This document shows, one piece after another, positions 24,694 through 32,946 of a stretch of 64,000 nucleotides of DNA. How positions within the stretch are numbered: position 1 is the stretch's first letter; each line of letters starts with the position of its first letter. The notes under the pieces are model-generated. The model had not been told where the DNA came from. It was given only the letters and a program-made list of their open reading frames with translations, and did not search any database. This DNA is from Pseudomonas sp. 14P_8.1_Bac3 (GTDB lineage: Bacteria > Pseudomonadota > Gammaproteobacteria > Pseudomonadales > Pseudomonadaceae): contig NZ_JANLOD010000006.1 of assembly GCF_025466085.1 (NCBI RefSeq), forward strand, positions 180,448 to 244,447. Direction: 5' to 3'. Made by a program: the position numbers and the translations under genes.

Positions 24694-26259
24694 ATGATGA
24701 ACCCAGCAAGCCAGCCCGGCACCGACGCGCACGACGAGGACGTCAAGGTGCTGCACAGCATGGGCTATGCCCAGCAACTCTCGCGACGAATGGGGGTTTT
24801 CTCCAACTTCGCGATTTCCTTTTCGATCATCTGCATCCTCTCCGGCGGTATCAACTCACTGGCCCAGGGCACCTCGGGTGCCGGCGGTGCGGCGATTGGT
24901 ATCGGCTGGCCCATCGGCTGCCTGATCTCCGGGGTGTTCGCCCTGGCCATGGCGCAGATTTCCTCGGCTTACCCCACCGCTGGCGGCCTTTATCACTGGG
25001 GTTCGATTCTCGGTAACCGCTTCACCGGCTGGCTGACCGCCTGGTTCAATCTGTTGGGGCTGGTCACCGTGCTCGGCGCCATCAACGTCGGCACCTACTA
25101 CTTCTTTTTCGGTGCCTTCGGCCCGGCCCTCGGCATGGAGGACACCACCACGGTCAGGGTGATTTTTCTGGCGATCCTGACCGGCGTCCAGGCCTTGTGT
25201 AACCACCTGGGCATCGGCCTGACGGCGAAGCTCACCGACTTCTCCGGCTACCTGATTTTCGCCACGGCGCTTGCGCTGACCATCGTCTGCCTGATCTCGG
25301 CGCCCAGTTATGAATTCGTGCGGTTGTGGACCTTTGGCAACTATTCCGGCGAAGCGGGCGCCAGTGTCTGGCCACAGGTGTCGAACAGCTGGGTGTTCAT
25401 GCTCGGCCTGCTGCTGCCGATCTACACCATCACCGGTTACGACGCCTCCGCGCACACCTCCGAAGAAACCCGCAATGCGGCGATGTCGGTGCCACGCGGG
25501 ATGGTCATGTCGGTGATCTGGTCATTGCTGTTCGGCTGGGTGATGTTGAGCTCGTTCGTGCTGATGCTGCCGAACATGGACGACGCGGCGAAACAGGGCT
25601 GGAACGTGTTCTTCTGGGCCATGGACACCCAGGTCAATCCCACCATCAAACTTGCGCTGTACGTGGCGATTTTCATCTCGCAGTTTCTCTGCGGGCTGGC
25701 GACCGTGACCTCGGTGTCACGGATGATCTTCGCCTTCTCCCGTGATGGCGGCCTGCCCTGCTCGAAAGCGCTGGCCTCGGTGTCCCCGACCTATCGCAGC
25801 CCGGTGGCGGCGATCTGGACCGGCGCAACCCTGGCGGTATTGTTCGACTGGGGCTCGTCGGTGATTTCGATCGGCGCGACGCCGGTGTACACCATCGTGG
25901 TGTCCTGCACGGTGATCTTCCTGTTCTTCTCTTTCATCATCCCCATCGTGCTCGGCCTGTTCGCCTACGGCACCGCGAAGTGGCCAACCATGGGTCCGTG
26001 GAACATGGGTCGCGGCTTGTATGCGCTGTTCGCCATCCTCTCGGTGCTGTCGATGGTGGTGATCTTCATCATCGGCATCCAGCCACCAAACGACTGGGCG
26101 CTGTACATCACCATCGGCTTCCTGGTACTGACGGCGATTGTCTGGTTCGGGTTTGAAGCTAGACGCTTTCAAGGCCCGCCAATGGGCGATTTGATCGTCA
26201 AGCGCCAGGCGGAAATTGCGGCGGCTGAGGCGGCGTTGAATAAGCGGGTGGGGAGCTGA
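24694..26259 (+). CDS. APC-superfamily amino acid/amine permease
   Basis: 521 residues, about 12 membrane segments. The start region SRRMGVFSNFAISFSIICILSGG and the IGWPIGCLISGVFALAMAQISSAYPTAG helix place it in the eukaryote-like UGA4/BAT1 branch, which carries GABA, choline, ethanolamine or polyamines. ATG 24694 has GAAGGGG upstream. The BIME and 158 bp separate it from the alcohol dehydrogenase, but same orientation and function suggest it imports the substrate of the GS-like pathway. Confidence 0.9.
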   Translation: MMNPASQPGTDAHDEDVKVLHSMGYAQQLSRRMGVFSNFAISFSIICILSGGINSLAQGTSGAGGAAIGIGWPIGCLISGVFALAMAQISSAYPTAGGLYHWGSILGNRFTGWLTAWFNLLGLVTVLGAINVGTYYFFFGAFGPALGMEDTTTVRVIFLAILTGVQALCNHLGIGLTAKLTDFSGYLIFATALALTIVCLISAPSYEFVRLWTFGNYSGEAGASVWPQVSNSWVFMLGLLLPIYTITGYDASAHTSEETRNAAMSVPRGMVMSVIWSLLFGWVMLSSFVLMLPNMDDAAKQGWNVFFWAMDTQVNPTIKLALYVAIFISQFLCGLATVTSVSRMIFAFSRDGGLPCSKALASVSPTYRSPVAAIWTGATLAVLFDWGSSVISIGATPVYTIVVSCTVIFLFFSFIIPIVLGLFAYGTAKWPTMGPWNMGRGLYALFAILSVLSMVVIFIIGIQPPNDWALYITIGFLVLTAIVWFGFEARRFQGPPMGDLIVKRQAEIAAAEAALNKRVGS

Positions 26260-26272
26260 TCTATCCGCAGCT

Positions 26273-26300
26273 GGAAAGGCCCCGGAAACGGGGCTTTTCC
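26273..26300 (+). terminator. Intrinsic terminator after the permease
   Basis: GCCCCG (26279-26284), GAAA loop, CGGGGC (26289-26294) followed by TTTT; flanking GGAAA/TTTCC extends the stem with one mismatch. It lies 14 bases past the permease stop. Confidence 0.85.
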
Positions 26301-26320
26301 ATGTGCGCGTACAAACGTTT

Positions 26321-26635
26321 CTACTTGAACAGTTCGGAATGACTTCCGAGATCAACGAATGTGATCAGATCGCAACGGGTGTGCTCATGGATCATCAAGA
26401 AGTCACCACCCATGTGACACTCTCTGAATCCCGTCCAGTCTCCCGTCAACCCATGATCAAGATATTCGGCGGGCAACTGTTCCCCAAGAAAAAGCATGAC
26501 CATTACTTGGCGAACTTCATTCATGTCACGCCGGCCGGCACGCTTGTAGCGCTCCCACGACTTTTTGAATTGCGATGTTTGCGCGCACTGTCTGGGCAGC
26601 TCAGCGCGCTTTGGCTTCCTGTCCGGTTTCGCCAT
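26321..26635 (-). CDS. YafQ/RelE-type mRNA interferase toxin
   Basis: 104 residues from ATG 26635; another ATG at 26641 is in frame. Typical RelE-superfamily features: FKKSWERYKRAGRRDMNEV, LLGLTGDW-like HGLTGDWTGFRECHMGGDFLMIHE and the C-terminal LITFVDLGSHSELF. YafQ toxins cleave mRNA on the ribosome. The gene overlaps the 3' end of a RelB/DinJ-like antitoxin gene, the standard order. The toxin looks complete. Confidence 0.87.
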   Translation of the reverse strand: MAKPDRKPKRAELPRQCAQTSQFKKSWERYKRAGRRDMNEVRQVMVMLFLGEQLPAEYLDHGLTGDWTGFRECHMGGDFLMIHEHTRCDLITFVDLGSHSELFK

Positions 26636-26819
26636 CAGCATCCGTCAACATGTCGTCGATCGAGTCGAACCGCTGGCGAATTTCTCGTGCCTCCATCATC
26701 GCACGCTCCGTTTTTTCCGACGGTACGCGTATCTCAAATGGAAGGCCCTGAGTCGCCACGACCTGACGAAGAAAAAGACGCATGGCGTCACTGATGCTCA
26801 GGCCGCAAGCGTTCAACAC
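26601..26819 (-). CDS. RelB/DinJ-type antitoxin, 5' end apparently damaged
   Basis: The clear homology begins VLNACGLSISDAMRLFLRQV (GTG at 26817-26819) and runs on through LPFEIRVPSEKTERAM to KAR. A normal DinJ/RelB has about 20 more residues forming the DNA-binding strand before this point. In frame upstream the sequence reads GGARATQ, plausible antitoxin, but a TGA at 26853-26855 blocks it, and the candidate start ATGACCGTT lies in another frame. So the N-terminus is frameshifted/deleted or starts at an unusual codon. A REP pair sits directly upstream. Confidence 0.7.
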   Translation of the reverse strand: MLNACGLSISDAMRLFLRQVVATQGLPFEIRVPSEKTERAMMEAREIRQRFDSIDDMLTDADGETGQEAKAR

Positions 26820-26880
26820 TTGCGTAGCACGTGCCCCGCCGCTTCTGAACGGTCATTCGCAACCATGAATAAAAAACGAA

Positions 26881-26998
26881 CCTGTAGGAGCCGGCTTGCT
26901 GGCGATGGACGCCAGTGCGCCGCTTACGTTCAGATAGCCCGCGTCGTACTCGAGTGCATCGTCGGAACGCCGCCCGGAGCAAGCTCGCGCCTACAGGG
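26881..26998. repeat. Inverted REP pair (BIME)
   Basis: CCTGTAGGAGCCGGCTTGCT at 26881-26900 and GGAGCAAGCTCGCGCCTACA at 26976-26995 are opposed REP elements in the gap between antitoxin and lipoprotein genes. Confidence 0.75.
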
Positions 26999-27015
26999 TC
27001 AGGTGGTTTTGAGGC

Positions 27016-27351
27016 TTACTGAACGTTCTTCAGCTTGACCACATCACCCGACACCTTGGTGGTGTAACCGGTCAGGACCCAGGCCCAGAACCAGTTTTCC
27101 TGCACTTGGGTGTTGATCAGTGCATCGCCGCCCTTGGCCTTGATGGCCGCGTCCTGCGCGCGTACGAATCGGCTGTTCTGGCGGATCGGGATGACGCCGA
27201 ACAGCAGCAGGCCGGTGGCGCTTGCTTCGCTGTGGCCAACCACGGTGTATTGGCTGGCGTCGTATTGCTGGGTCTTCATTGGTGCACCGGTGCAGCCGGC
27301 GAGAACCAGACCGAACAGGGAAACGGCAACCACTTTGCTGAGGTAATTCAC
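27016..27351 (-). CDS. Small lipoprotein of unknown function
   Basis: 111 residues from a GTG start (27351) with GGAG 7 bases upstream. The N-terminal signal ends in the lipobox LAGC (C20 or so). The mature part reads VGHSEASATGLLLFGVIPI and AIKAKGGDALINTQVQE, a pattern of small periplasmic lipoproteins that carry a YSIRK-like beta-rich core; I do not recognise a named family. Monocistronic. Confidence 0.78.
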   Translation of the reverse strand: MNYLSKVVAVSLFGLVLAGCTGAPMKTQQYDASQYTVVGHSEASATGLLLFGVIPIRQNSRFVRAQDAAIKAKGGDALINTQVQENWFWAWVLTGYTTKVSGDVVKLKNVQ

Positions 27352-27773
27352 TGTGTAACTCCATGAGTAAACGCCCGGGATCCATCTCTCGAGCGGCGCA
27401 CACTCTACCGGAGCTGGTGGCCGATTGGTATCACGCCAAGCAAACCGGCATCCGCCATGGCTGAGCAGCGCAACGCTCACGCTGAACCCGTCGCCCGACG
27501 GGCCTGTCGAGCCGGTCCTTGACCGCTTGCACTGGCCACCACCCCGTCATTGGACATACCATGCCGCGAATTCAGCCTTCAGACGTTTCCCATGATCAGC
27601 GCCAATTTGCGTAGCCATCTCGGCCTTGGGTTTGCCGGTTTGTCGTTGCTCATATCAAGCGAAAGGCACAGGCCGGAGTCAGGTGGCCTGACGTACCCTC
27701 ATGACGACTAGAATGCACACCTGTTTCGAGATAAACGATGTCCCCTTTACCTTCAACAAACGGCGGTAACAGC
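27352..27773. other. 422-bp gap with a possible gene remnant
   Basis: No full gene is seen. A 39-codon ORF at 27592-27711 (+) begins MISANLRSHLGLGFAGLSLL, which resembles the first membrane helix of a sensor or chemoreceptor and then stops. It may be a decayed fragment. The rest shows no repeat or strong promoter. Confidence 0.35.
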
Positions 27774-29489
27774 ATGATCGAGGTCACCGAGGTTTCCATA
27801 GCCGACCTGCGCGCGGCGCTCGAATCCGGCCAAACCACAGCGGTTGAGCTGGTCCAGGCGTATCTCGCCAGGGTCGACGCCTACGACGGCGCCGACACCC
27901 CCACCGCGCTCAACGCGGTTGTGGTGCGCAATCCCGAGGCACTCCAGGAAGCGCAGGCTTCCGATGCCCGTCGAGCAAAAGGCCAGACCCTGGGACCACT
28001 CGATGGCATTCCCTACACGGCCAAGGACAGTTACCTGGTCAAAGGCCTGACCGCCGCGTCGGGCAGCCCGGCCTTCGCCAACCTGATTGCCTACCGCGAC
28101 GCGTTCACCATCGAACGGCTGCGCGGCGCCGGGGCGATCTGCCTGGGCAAGACCAACATGCCACCGATGGCAAACGGCGGCATGCAGCGCGGGGTCTATG
28201 GCCGCGCCGAGAGCCCGTACAACGCGGACTATCTCACCGCGCCGTTCGCCTCCGGTTCCTCCAACGGCGCAGGCACCGCGACGGCTGCGAGTTTCGCGGC
28301 CTTCGGGCTTGCCGAAGAAACCTGGTCAAGCGGTCGCGGCCCGGCGTCGAACAATGGTTTGTGCGCCTACACGCCTTCACGCGGAGTGATCTCGGTGCGC
28401 GGCAACTGGCCGTTGACCCCGACCATGGACGTCGTCGTCCCCTTCGCCCGTACCATGACCGACCTGCTCGAAGTCCTCGACGTGGTCGTGGCAGAAGACC
28501 CCGATACCCGCGGCGACCTGTGGCGCCTGCAACCCTGGGTGCCGATCCCGAGCGTGACCTCGGTGCGCCCCGCTTCCTACGCCGAACTGGCCGTGAAAGC
28601 CGATGCGCTCGCGGGCAAACGCCTCGGTGTTCCGCGCATGTTCATCAACGCCGATCCCGAGGCCGGGACCAGCGATGCGCCGGGGATTGGCGGCCCTACT
28701 GGCCAGCGCATCCACACCCGTCCTTCGGTGATCGCGCTGTGGGAAGCCGCGCGCAAGGCACTCGAAGCCGCGGGCGCCGAAGTGATCGAAACGGACTTCC
28801 CGCTGGTGTCCAATTGCGAGGGCGACCGTCCGGGTGCGCCGACGGTGTTCACCCGCGGTCTGGTATCGAAAGAGTTCCTGCACCATGAGTTATGGGACCT
28901 GACGGCCTGGGCGTTCGACGATTTCCTGCAGGCCAACGGCGATCCGAAACTGAACCGCCTCGTCGACGTCGACGGCGCGCTGATTTTTCCTCACGACCCG
29001 GGCACCCTGCCCAACCGCGAAGGCGACCTGGTTGCCGGCATGGACGAATATGTGCGCATGGCCGAGCGCGGCATCACCCCGTGGGATCAGATCAGCAGCG
29101 TGCCTGACGGACTGCGCGGACTGGAGCAAACCCGGCGCATCGACCTCGAAGACTGGATGGACACGCTCGGGCTCGACGCGGTGCTGTTCCCGACCGTGGC
29201 CGACGTGGCACCGGCGAATGCCGATGTTGATCCAGCGTCCGCCGATATCGCCTGGAGCAACGGCGTCTGGGTCGCCAACGGCAACCTCGCGATCCGCCAC
29301 CTTGGCGTGCCAACCGTCACCGTGCCGATGGGCGTCATGGCGGACATCGGTATGCCGGTCGGGCTGACGTTTGCCGGTCGGGCCTATGACGACTCGGCGC
29401 TGCTGCGCTTTGCGTCGGCGTTCGAATCGACCGGGACGAAGCGCCTGATCCCGCCGCGTACCCCGCCGCTGTCGGCCGGTCAGTCATAA
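27774..29489 (+). CDS. Amidase-signature family hydrolase
   Basis: 571 residues from ATG 27774 (MIEVTEVSIADLRAALESG); a start at 27738 is also open. The Ser-cisSer-Lys triad can be placed as K84 (PYTAKDSY), S162 (GSSNGAG) and S186 in TWSSGRGPAS. The usual GGSSGG and GGSIR motifs are replaced by ASGSSNGAGT and WSSGRGPAS, so it belongs to a divergent subgroup that also occurs in fungi. It hydrolyses an amide bond; no substrate can be inferred. It stands alone and ends at a strong terminator. Confidence 0.88.
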   Translation: MIEVTEVSIADLRAALESGQTTAVELVQAYLARVDAYDGADTPTALNAVVVRNPEALQEAQASDARRAKGQTLGPLDGIPYTAKDSYLVKGLTAASGSPAFANLIAYRDAFTIERLRGAGAICLGKTNMPPMANGGMQRGVYGRAESPYNADYLTAPFASGSSNGAGTATAASFAAFGLAEETWSSGRGPASNNGLCAYTPSRGVISVRGNWPLTPTMDVVVPFARTMTDLLEVLDVVVAEDPDTRGDLWRLQPWVPIPSVTSVRPASYAELAVKADALAGKRLGVPRMFINADPEAGTSDAPGIGGPTGQRIHTRPSVIALWEAARKALEAAGAEVIETDFPLVSNCEGDRPGAPTVFTRGLVSKEFLHHELWDLTAWAFDDFLQANGDPKLNRLVDVDGALIFPHDPGTLPNREGDLVAGMDEYVRMAERGITPWDQISSVPDGLRGLEQTRRIDLEDWMDTLGLDAVLFPTVADVAPANADVDPASADIAWSNGVWVANGNLAIRHLGVPTVTVPMGVMADIGMPVGLTFAGRAYDDSALLRFASAFESTGTKRLIPPRTPPLSAGQS

Positions 29490-29491
29490 AT

Positions 29492-29529
29492 AAAAACGGG
29501 ATTGGCGTGCAGGCGCCAATCCCGTTTTT
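29492..29529 (+). terminator. Strong intrinsic terminator after the amidase
   Basis: Arms AAAAACGGGATTGGCG (29492-29507) and its exact reverse complement (29514-29529) enclose a 6-base loop; the second arm ends in TTTTT. The A-rich left arm makes it work for the convergent gene as well. Confidence 0.92.
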
Positions 29530-29546
29530 GCATCGGGCCCGGAGCG

Positions 29547-29801
29547 TCATCGCCCGTGGTAATCCTCGCCCGCGACCGCACGCGAATAAGCCTCGTCGCC
29601 CTTCGTTCGCAAGTCTCGCCACTCCTCCCAATCGATGATGCCCTGGCGATCCATCTCGTCCGCCTGGCGAAGCAGCTCCTCATGATAGGCATCCGGGCAG
29701 TCCATGCGCAGCGAGCAGTTTTCCAGCGCGCGGTGCCAGGCATCGAGTGCCTGAAGTTTTTGCTCTTGAGCTCGGGTCAGCAGGTTTCTGAATGAGTTCA
29801 T
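29547..29801 (-). CDS. Small acidic hypothetical protein
   Basis: 84 residues from ATG 29801 with GGAAG upstream. It is helical, with HRALENCSLRMDCPDAYHEEL and WEEWRDLRTKGDEAYSRAV; no membrane segment or known domain. It ends toward the amidase terminator. Conserved-looking small Pseudomonas protein of unknown role. Confidence 0.65.
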   Translation of the reverse strand: MNSFRNLLTRAQEQKLQALDAWHRALENCSLRMDCPDAYHEELLRQADEMDRQGIIDWEEWRDLRTKGDEAYSRAVAGEDYHGR

Positions 29802-30009
29802 GGCGGCGGCTTCCACAGTCGTTTCTACATGGAGCCACCGGGAACGGCGCAGGTTCAGCAAAGCCGACCAGAGGCAAAATTCTCGCGGTTTCTGACGGTC
29901 GTTTCGCGGGAGAAAAATAAACTTTTCAACAACTTCACAGCCCCCGAAAATCTCTTTGAATTTTTTTTGACGCGCTCACTCATTTGACTATGAGCAAAAG
30001 GAGCGCCTC

Positions 30010-30267
30010 ATGAATCGCACTGATCTTTACGTTATCGAATACCTGCTCCACGGGGAGCCAAAGTCATTCATCATCCGGGCGAAAACGATGCGCAACGCTG
30101 ATGCCTGGCACTGGGCGAGTTGTGACGCCGGCATCGCGCCGATTCCGAAACCCGGCAGGGCACCGCTGAAAATGGTGTCCAAACCCCAGGCGGAAAAGTA
30201 TGGGGTCACCGACGTGAGATGGCGCGAGTCTGCCACGCTGGATTGGACGGAGGTGTCGACGTCGTGA
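30010..30267 (+). CDS. Small hypothetical protein (DUF6555-like)
   Basis: 85 residues; AAGGAG 6 bases before ATG 30010. Reads YVIEYLLHGEPKSFIIRAK, DAWHWASCDAGI and KMVSKPQAEKYGVTDVRW, which I associate with a Pseudomonas-restricted family of unknown function (DUF6555, from memory). A possible promoter is TTGACG (29967-29972) with TATGAG 16 bp on. Convergent with the ZIP transporter. Confidence 0.7.
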   Translation: MNRTDLYVIEYLLHGEPKSFIIRAKTMRNADAWHWASCDAGIAPIPKPGRAPLKMVSKPQAEKYGVTDVRWRESATLDWTEVSTS

Positions 30268-30284
30268 GGGCGCCGGGCTGTGGC

Positions 30285-31202
30285 TCAGCCCAACGCTGTA
30301 TCGAGAAACATCATCACCCCGAAGCCCAGCATCAGCCCCAGTGTCGCCGGCGTTTCGTGGCCATTGCGATGGGTTTCGGGGATGACTTCATGGGAGACGA
30401 CGAAGATCATCGCGCCCGCAGCAAGTCCCAGCGCCACGGGGTAACCCAGCGCGAAACTCGTCGATATGCCAAGACCGAACACGGCCCCCAACGGCTCCAT
30501 CAACCCTGACCCGACGGCAATCAACGCCGCCTTCAGCGCGGAAATTCCTGTGACGCGCAGCGCCAGCGCGACCGCCAGTCCTTCGGGAATGTCCTGGATT
30601 GCGATGGCTGTGGTCAGCGGCAAACCTACCTTCATGTCGCCGTTGGCGAAGCTGACGCCGATGGCCATGCCTTCGGGCAGGTTATGCAGGGTGATCGCCA
30701 GTACGAACAGCCAGACCCGATTGATCCGTTGCGCATCCAGGCCTTTGCGTCCGCTCTGCTGATGCTCATGGGGGACGAAGCGATCCAGTCCGACCATCAG
30801 CGCCACGCCAAGTCCCAACCCGACCACCACGACGCAGGCCGCGAGCAGCTTGTTTTCGCAGATAGCCTGGGCGGCGTCGATGCCGGGGAGGATCAGGGAA
30901 AACGAACTGGCCGCGAGCATCATGCCGGCGGCGAACCCGAGCATGATGTCCTGGGTACGCGCGGCGATGTCGCGCAGCACCACCGCGATGATCGCGCCGA
31001 GCGCCGTAGCGCCGAACCCGGAAAGTCCACCGAGCAGCGCAAAATGCAGGTGTTGTTTGTTAGCCCCGGTGAAGGCGCTGTAGCCACTGAGCAGCAACAG
31101 CAGCGAAACGCCCACCAGGGTCGACCAGAATAAAATCCCCAGCCAGCCGTGCTTTCCCTGTTCCAGCCAGGATGCTCGGGTAGACGGCGAAGGCTCGGAC
31201 AT
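30285..31202 (-). CDS. ZIP-family divalent metal transporter
   Basis: 305 residues, eight membrane segments. The metal-binding helix motifs are HNLPEGMAIGVSFANGD and QDIPEGLAVALAL, plus a C-terminal SHEVIPETHRNG. It is of the GufA/ZIP11-like type, importing zinc or other divalent metals. The variable loop (VPHEHQQSGRKG) is short in histidines. ATG 31202 with GGAGTCC upstream. It lies before the manganese catalase, and manganese import is therefore a possible role. Confidence 0.9.
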   Translation of the reverse strand: MSEPSPSTRASWLEQGKHGWLGILFWSTLVGVSLLLLLSGYSAFTGANKQHLHFALLGGLSGFGATALGAIIAVVLRDIAARTQDIMLGFAAGMMLAASSFSLILPGIDAAQAICENKLLAACVVVVGLGLGVALMVGLDRFVPHEHQQSGRKGLDAQRINRVWLFVLAITLHNLPEGMAIGVSFANGDMKVGLPLTTAIAIQDIPEGLAVALALRVTGISALKAALIAVGSGLMEPLGAVFGLGISTSFALGYPVALGLAAGAMIFVVSHEVIPETHRNGHETPATLGLMLGFGVMMFLDTALG

Positions 31203-31399
31203 GAGGACTCCTATTTTCCATTCCGACGCGAGCGGTTGCTGGCCGGTGCAATCGTCAGCACTTGTCGCGTCAGTCGCGATGCTTCTCGCTCGAAGGCCAC
31301 CGCCGTGGCGCTGAACAACCGGGAAAATCCTCGTGGAGCATCGCCAGACGAACCCCTTGAATTCGAAATCATTTCGTTCACCTCGACCCTTTCAATGAA

Positions 31400-31429
31400 A
31401 AAAAAACCGCACGCCAGAGGGCGTGCGGT
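31400..31429 (-). terminator. Terminator of the manganese catalase gene
   Basis: ACCGCACGCC (31406-31415), AGAG loop, GGCGTGCGGT (31420-31429); on the minus strand the stem is followed by a T-run (complement of the A-run 31398-31406). Confidence 0.9.
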
Positions 31430-31437
31430 GATCCTCG

Positions 31438-32322
31438 TCACAGCTCCGGTTTGCCCTGAACACCCGCACCCAGATCCGCCCCCGTGATGGGATTGCTTTC
31501 CGGGTCGGACATCGTCCGCGCCTTCATGTCCATCAGCAGCGTTTCTTCATCGGCGCTCAGTTGCACACTGGCCGTGCCGTCGCCGCCGTCGACCGCCGGC
31601 ATCGGATCTTCGACGTAGTCCCAGTCCTCGCCCTGATTCCATGGCCCACGCATGCTGCCTTCGCCCTGGGACAGGTTGAAGTAGACGTTGGTGAACTCGG
31701 GCATGCCGGGCAGCTTGCCTTGGGGGAAGTTCGGCTGGATCGCGTGCAGCGCTTTTTCGAAGGACAGTTGATGGGCAATCTCACGGGTCATGAGAAACCC
31801 CAACGCCTCTTTCACGCCCGGATCGTCAGTGACATTCATCAAGCGCTCGTAGACGATTTTTGCCCGCGCCTCTGCCGCGATGTTGGAGCGGAAATCGGCA
31901 GTGGGTTCGCCGATGGTGTCGACGTAAGCCGCTGACCACGGCACGCCGGCCGAGTTGGTCAGTGGCGCACCCGCGCCGTACAACAGGCTCGTGATGTGCG
32001 AATCGTTACCGGCGCCGTTGATGGCGCGGTACAACTCGCCCTCCTCTTCCACGCCTTCGGCCAGGCGACCCTTCGCGCCTTTGTTAAGCATCACGATGAT
32101 CGAACCGACGATCTCGAGGTGACTGAGTTCTTCAGTGGCGATGTCCATCAGCAGGTCCTTCCTGCCCGGATCATCCTCGGCCAGGGCTTGGGTGAAGTAG
32201 CGCGATGCCGCCGCCAACTCGCCCTGGGCGCCGCCGAACTGTTCGAGTAAAAGATTGGCCAACCCTGGATTGGGTTGCGCCACGCGTACGGTGTATTGAA
32301 GTCGCTTGTTATGTAAGAACAT
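31438..32322 (-). CDS. Manganese (non-haem) catalase
   Basis: 294 residues from ATG 32322 with a strong GAGGAG site; an ORF start further upstream is out of keeping with the family. The ferritin-like fold carries the dimanganese ligands: Glu in GAQGELAAASRYF, Glu and His in ATEELSHLEIVG, Glu in EARAKIVYERL and His in REIAHQLSFEKAL. It dismutates hydrogen peroxide. It sits among small stress and membrane proteins, suggesting a stationary-phase or desiccation programme. Confidence 0.93.
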   Translation of the reverse strand: MFLHNKRLQYTVRVAQPNPGLANLLLEQFGGAQGELAAASRYFTQALAEDDPGRKDLLMDIATEELSHLEIVGSIIVMLNKGAKGRLAEGVEEEGELYRAINGAGNDSHITSLLYGAGAPLTNSAGVPWSAAYVDTIGEPTADFRSNIAAEARAKIVYERLMNVTDDPGVKEALGFLMTREIAHQLSFEKALHAIQPNFPQGKLPGMPEFTNVYFNLSQGEGSMRGPWNQGEDWDYVEDPMPAVDGGDGTASVQLSADEETLLMDMKARTMSDPESNPITGADLGAGVQGKPEL

Positions 32323-32637
32323 GACGAATCTCCTCAGGCCCAAAGACGACGTAACCATTCGACGGTTGACCGAATGCGCCGCCCACAACTATCTGAAGCT
32401 GAGGCTCGCGGGAAAATTTTAAAAAAAATGTGGGCTGGCGACCGGCGGCGCAGAACCGCCTTTTCCGGCACCAGTCGTCGCTCTCCAGACAAACGATTCA
32501 AACTTTTATCAGCGTGCGGATCTCAACCGTTGTCGCAAAATTTTGCGACTGGATTTGCGTTCGATTACCGCAGGAAAAAATCTCGAACTCGGCGGTGGCG
32601 GCCGCATCCAACGTGTAAGCCAACGGAGGTATGCGAC
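32323..32637. other. 315-bp divergent promoter gap
   Basis: Separates the catalase (left) and a 79-residue protein (right) and must hold both promoters. It includes an AT-rich tract GAAAATTTTAAAAAAAATGT near 32411 and TTTTGCGACTGGATTTGCG near 32540. I could not name a promoter class with confidence. No gene seen. Confidence 0.5.
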
Positions 32638-32877
32638 ATGAACAATGATGACCGTGACAACGCACTCGAATCGCAGGCAACGTCAAACGCTCCGCCGAGG
32701 GATTCGTCGGGCAAACCGGTGAATGTGGTCGAGCGGGATTTACAAGACAGCGACGATGCAGCGCAAGGGGTCGATGAAATCATCACGCCCTCTTCCACCC
32801 GGACCAAGGAACAGGATGCCGAGGAGCTCAACCGAAAAGTAGACGAGATAGAACGCAAGGTGGCTGACGGTAACTAG
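32638..32877 (+). CDS. Small acidic hypothetical protein
   Basis: 79 residues; GGAGG 8 bases before ATG 32638. Very hydrophilic and probably disordered, with a C-terminal amphipathic segment EELNRKVDEIERKVADGN. No known domain. Its position between catalase and the DUF3618 set, and its hydrophilin-like composition, suggest a stress role, which is inference. Confidence 0.72.
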   Translation: MNNDDRDNALESQATSNAPPRDSSGKPVNVVERDLQDSDDAAQGVDEIITPSSTRTKEQDAEELNRKVDEIERKVADGN

Positions 32878-32907
32878 CCCTTGGCGTGAGTATTTTTGTT
32901 GCATGGG

Positions 32908-32940
32908 AAGCGGGAGGCCAGTATCAGGCCTCCCGCTTTT
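32908..32940 (+). terminator. Bidirectional terminator
   Basis: AAGCGGGAGGCC (32908-32919), 7-base loop, GGCCTCCCGCTT (32927-32938) plus TT; lies between convergent genes. Confidence 0.9.
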
Positions 32941-32946
32941 CAGTTT

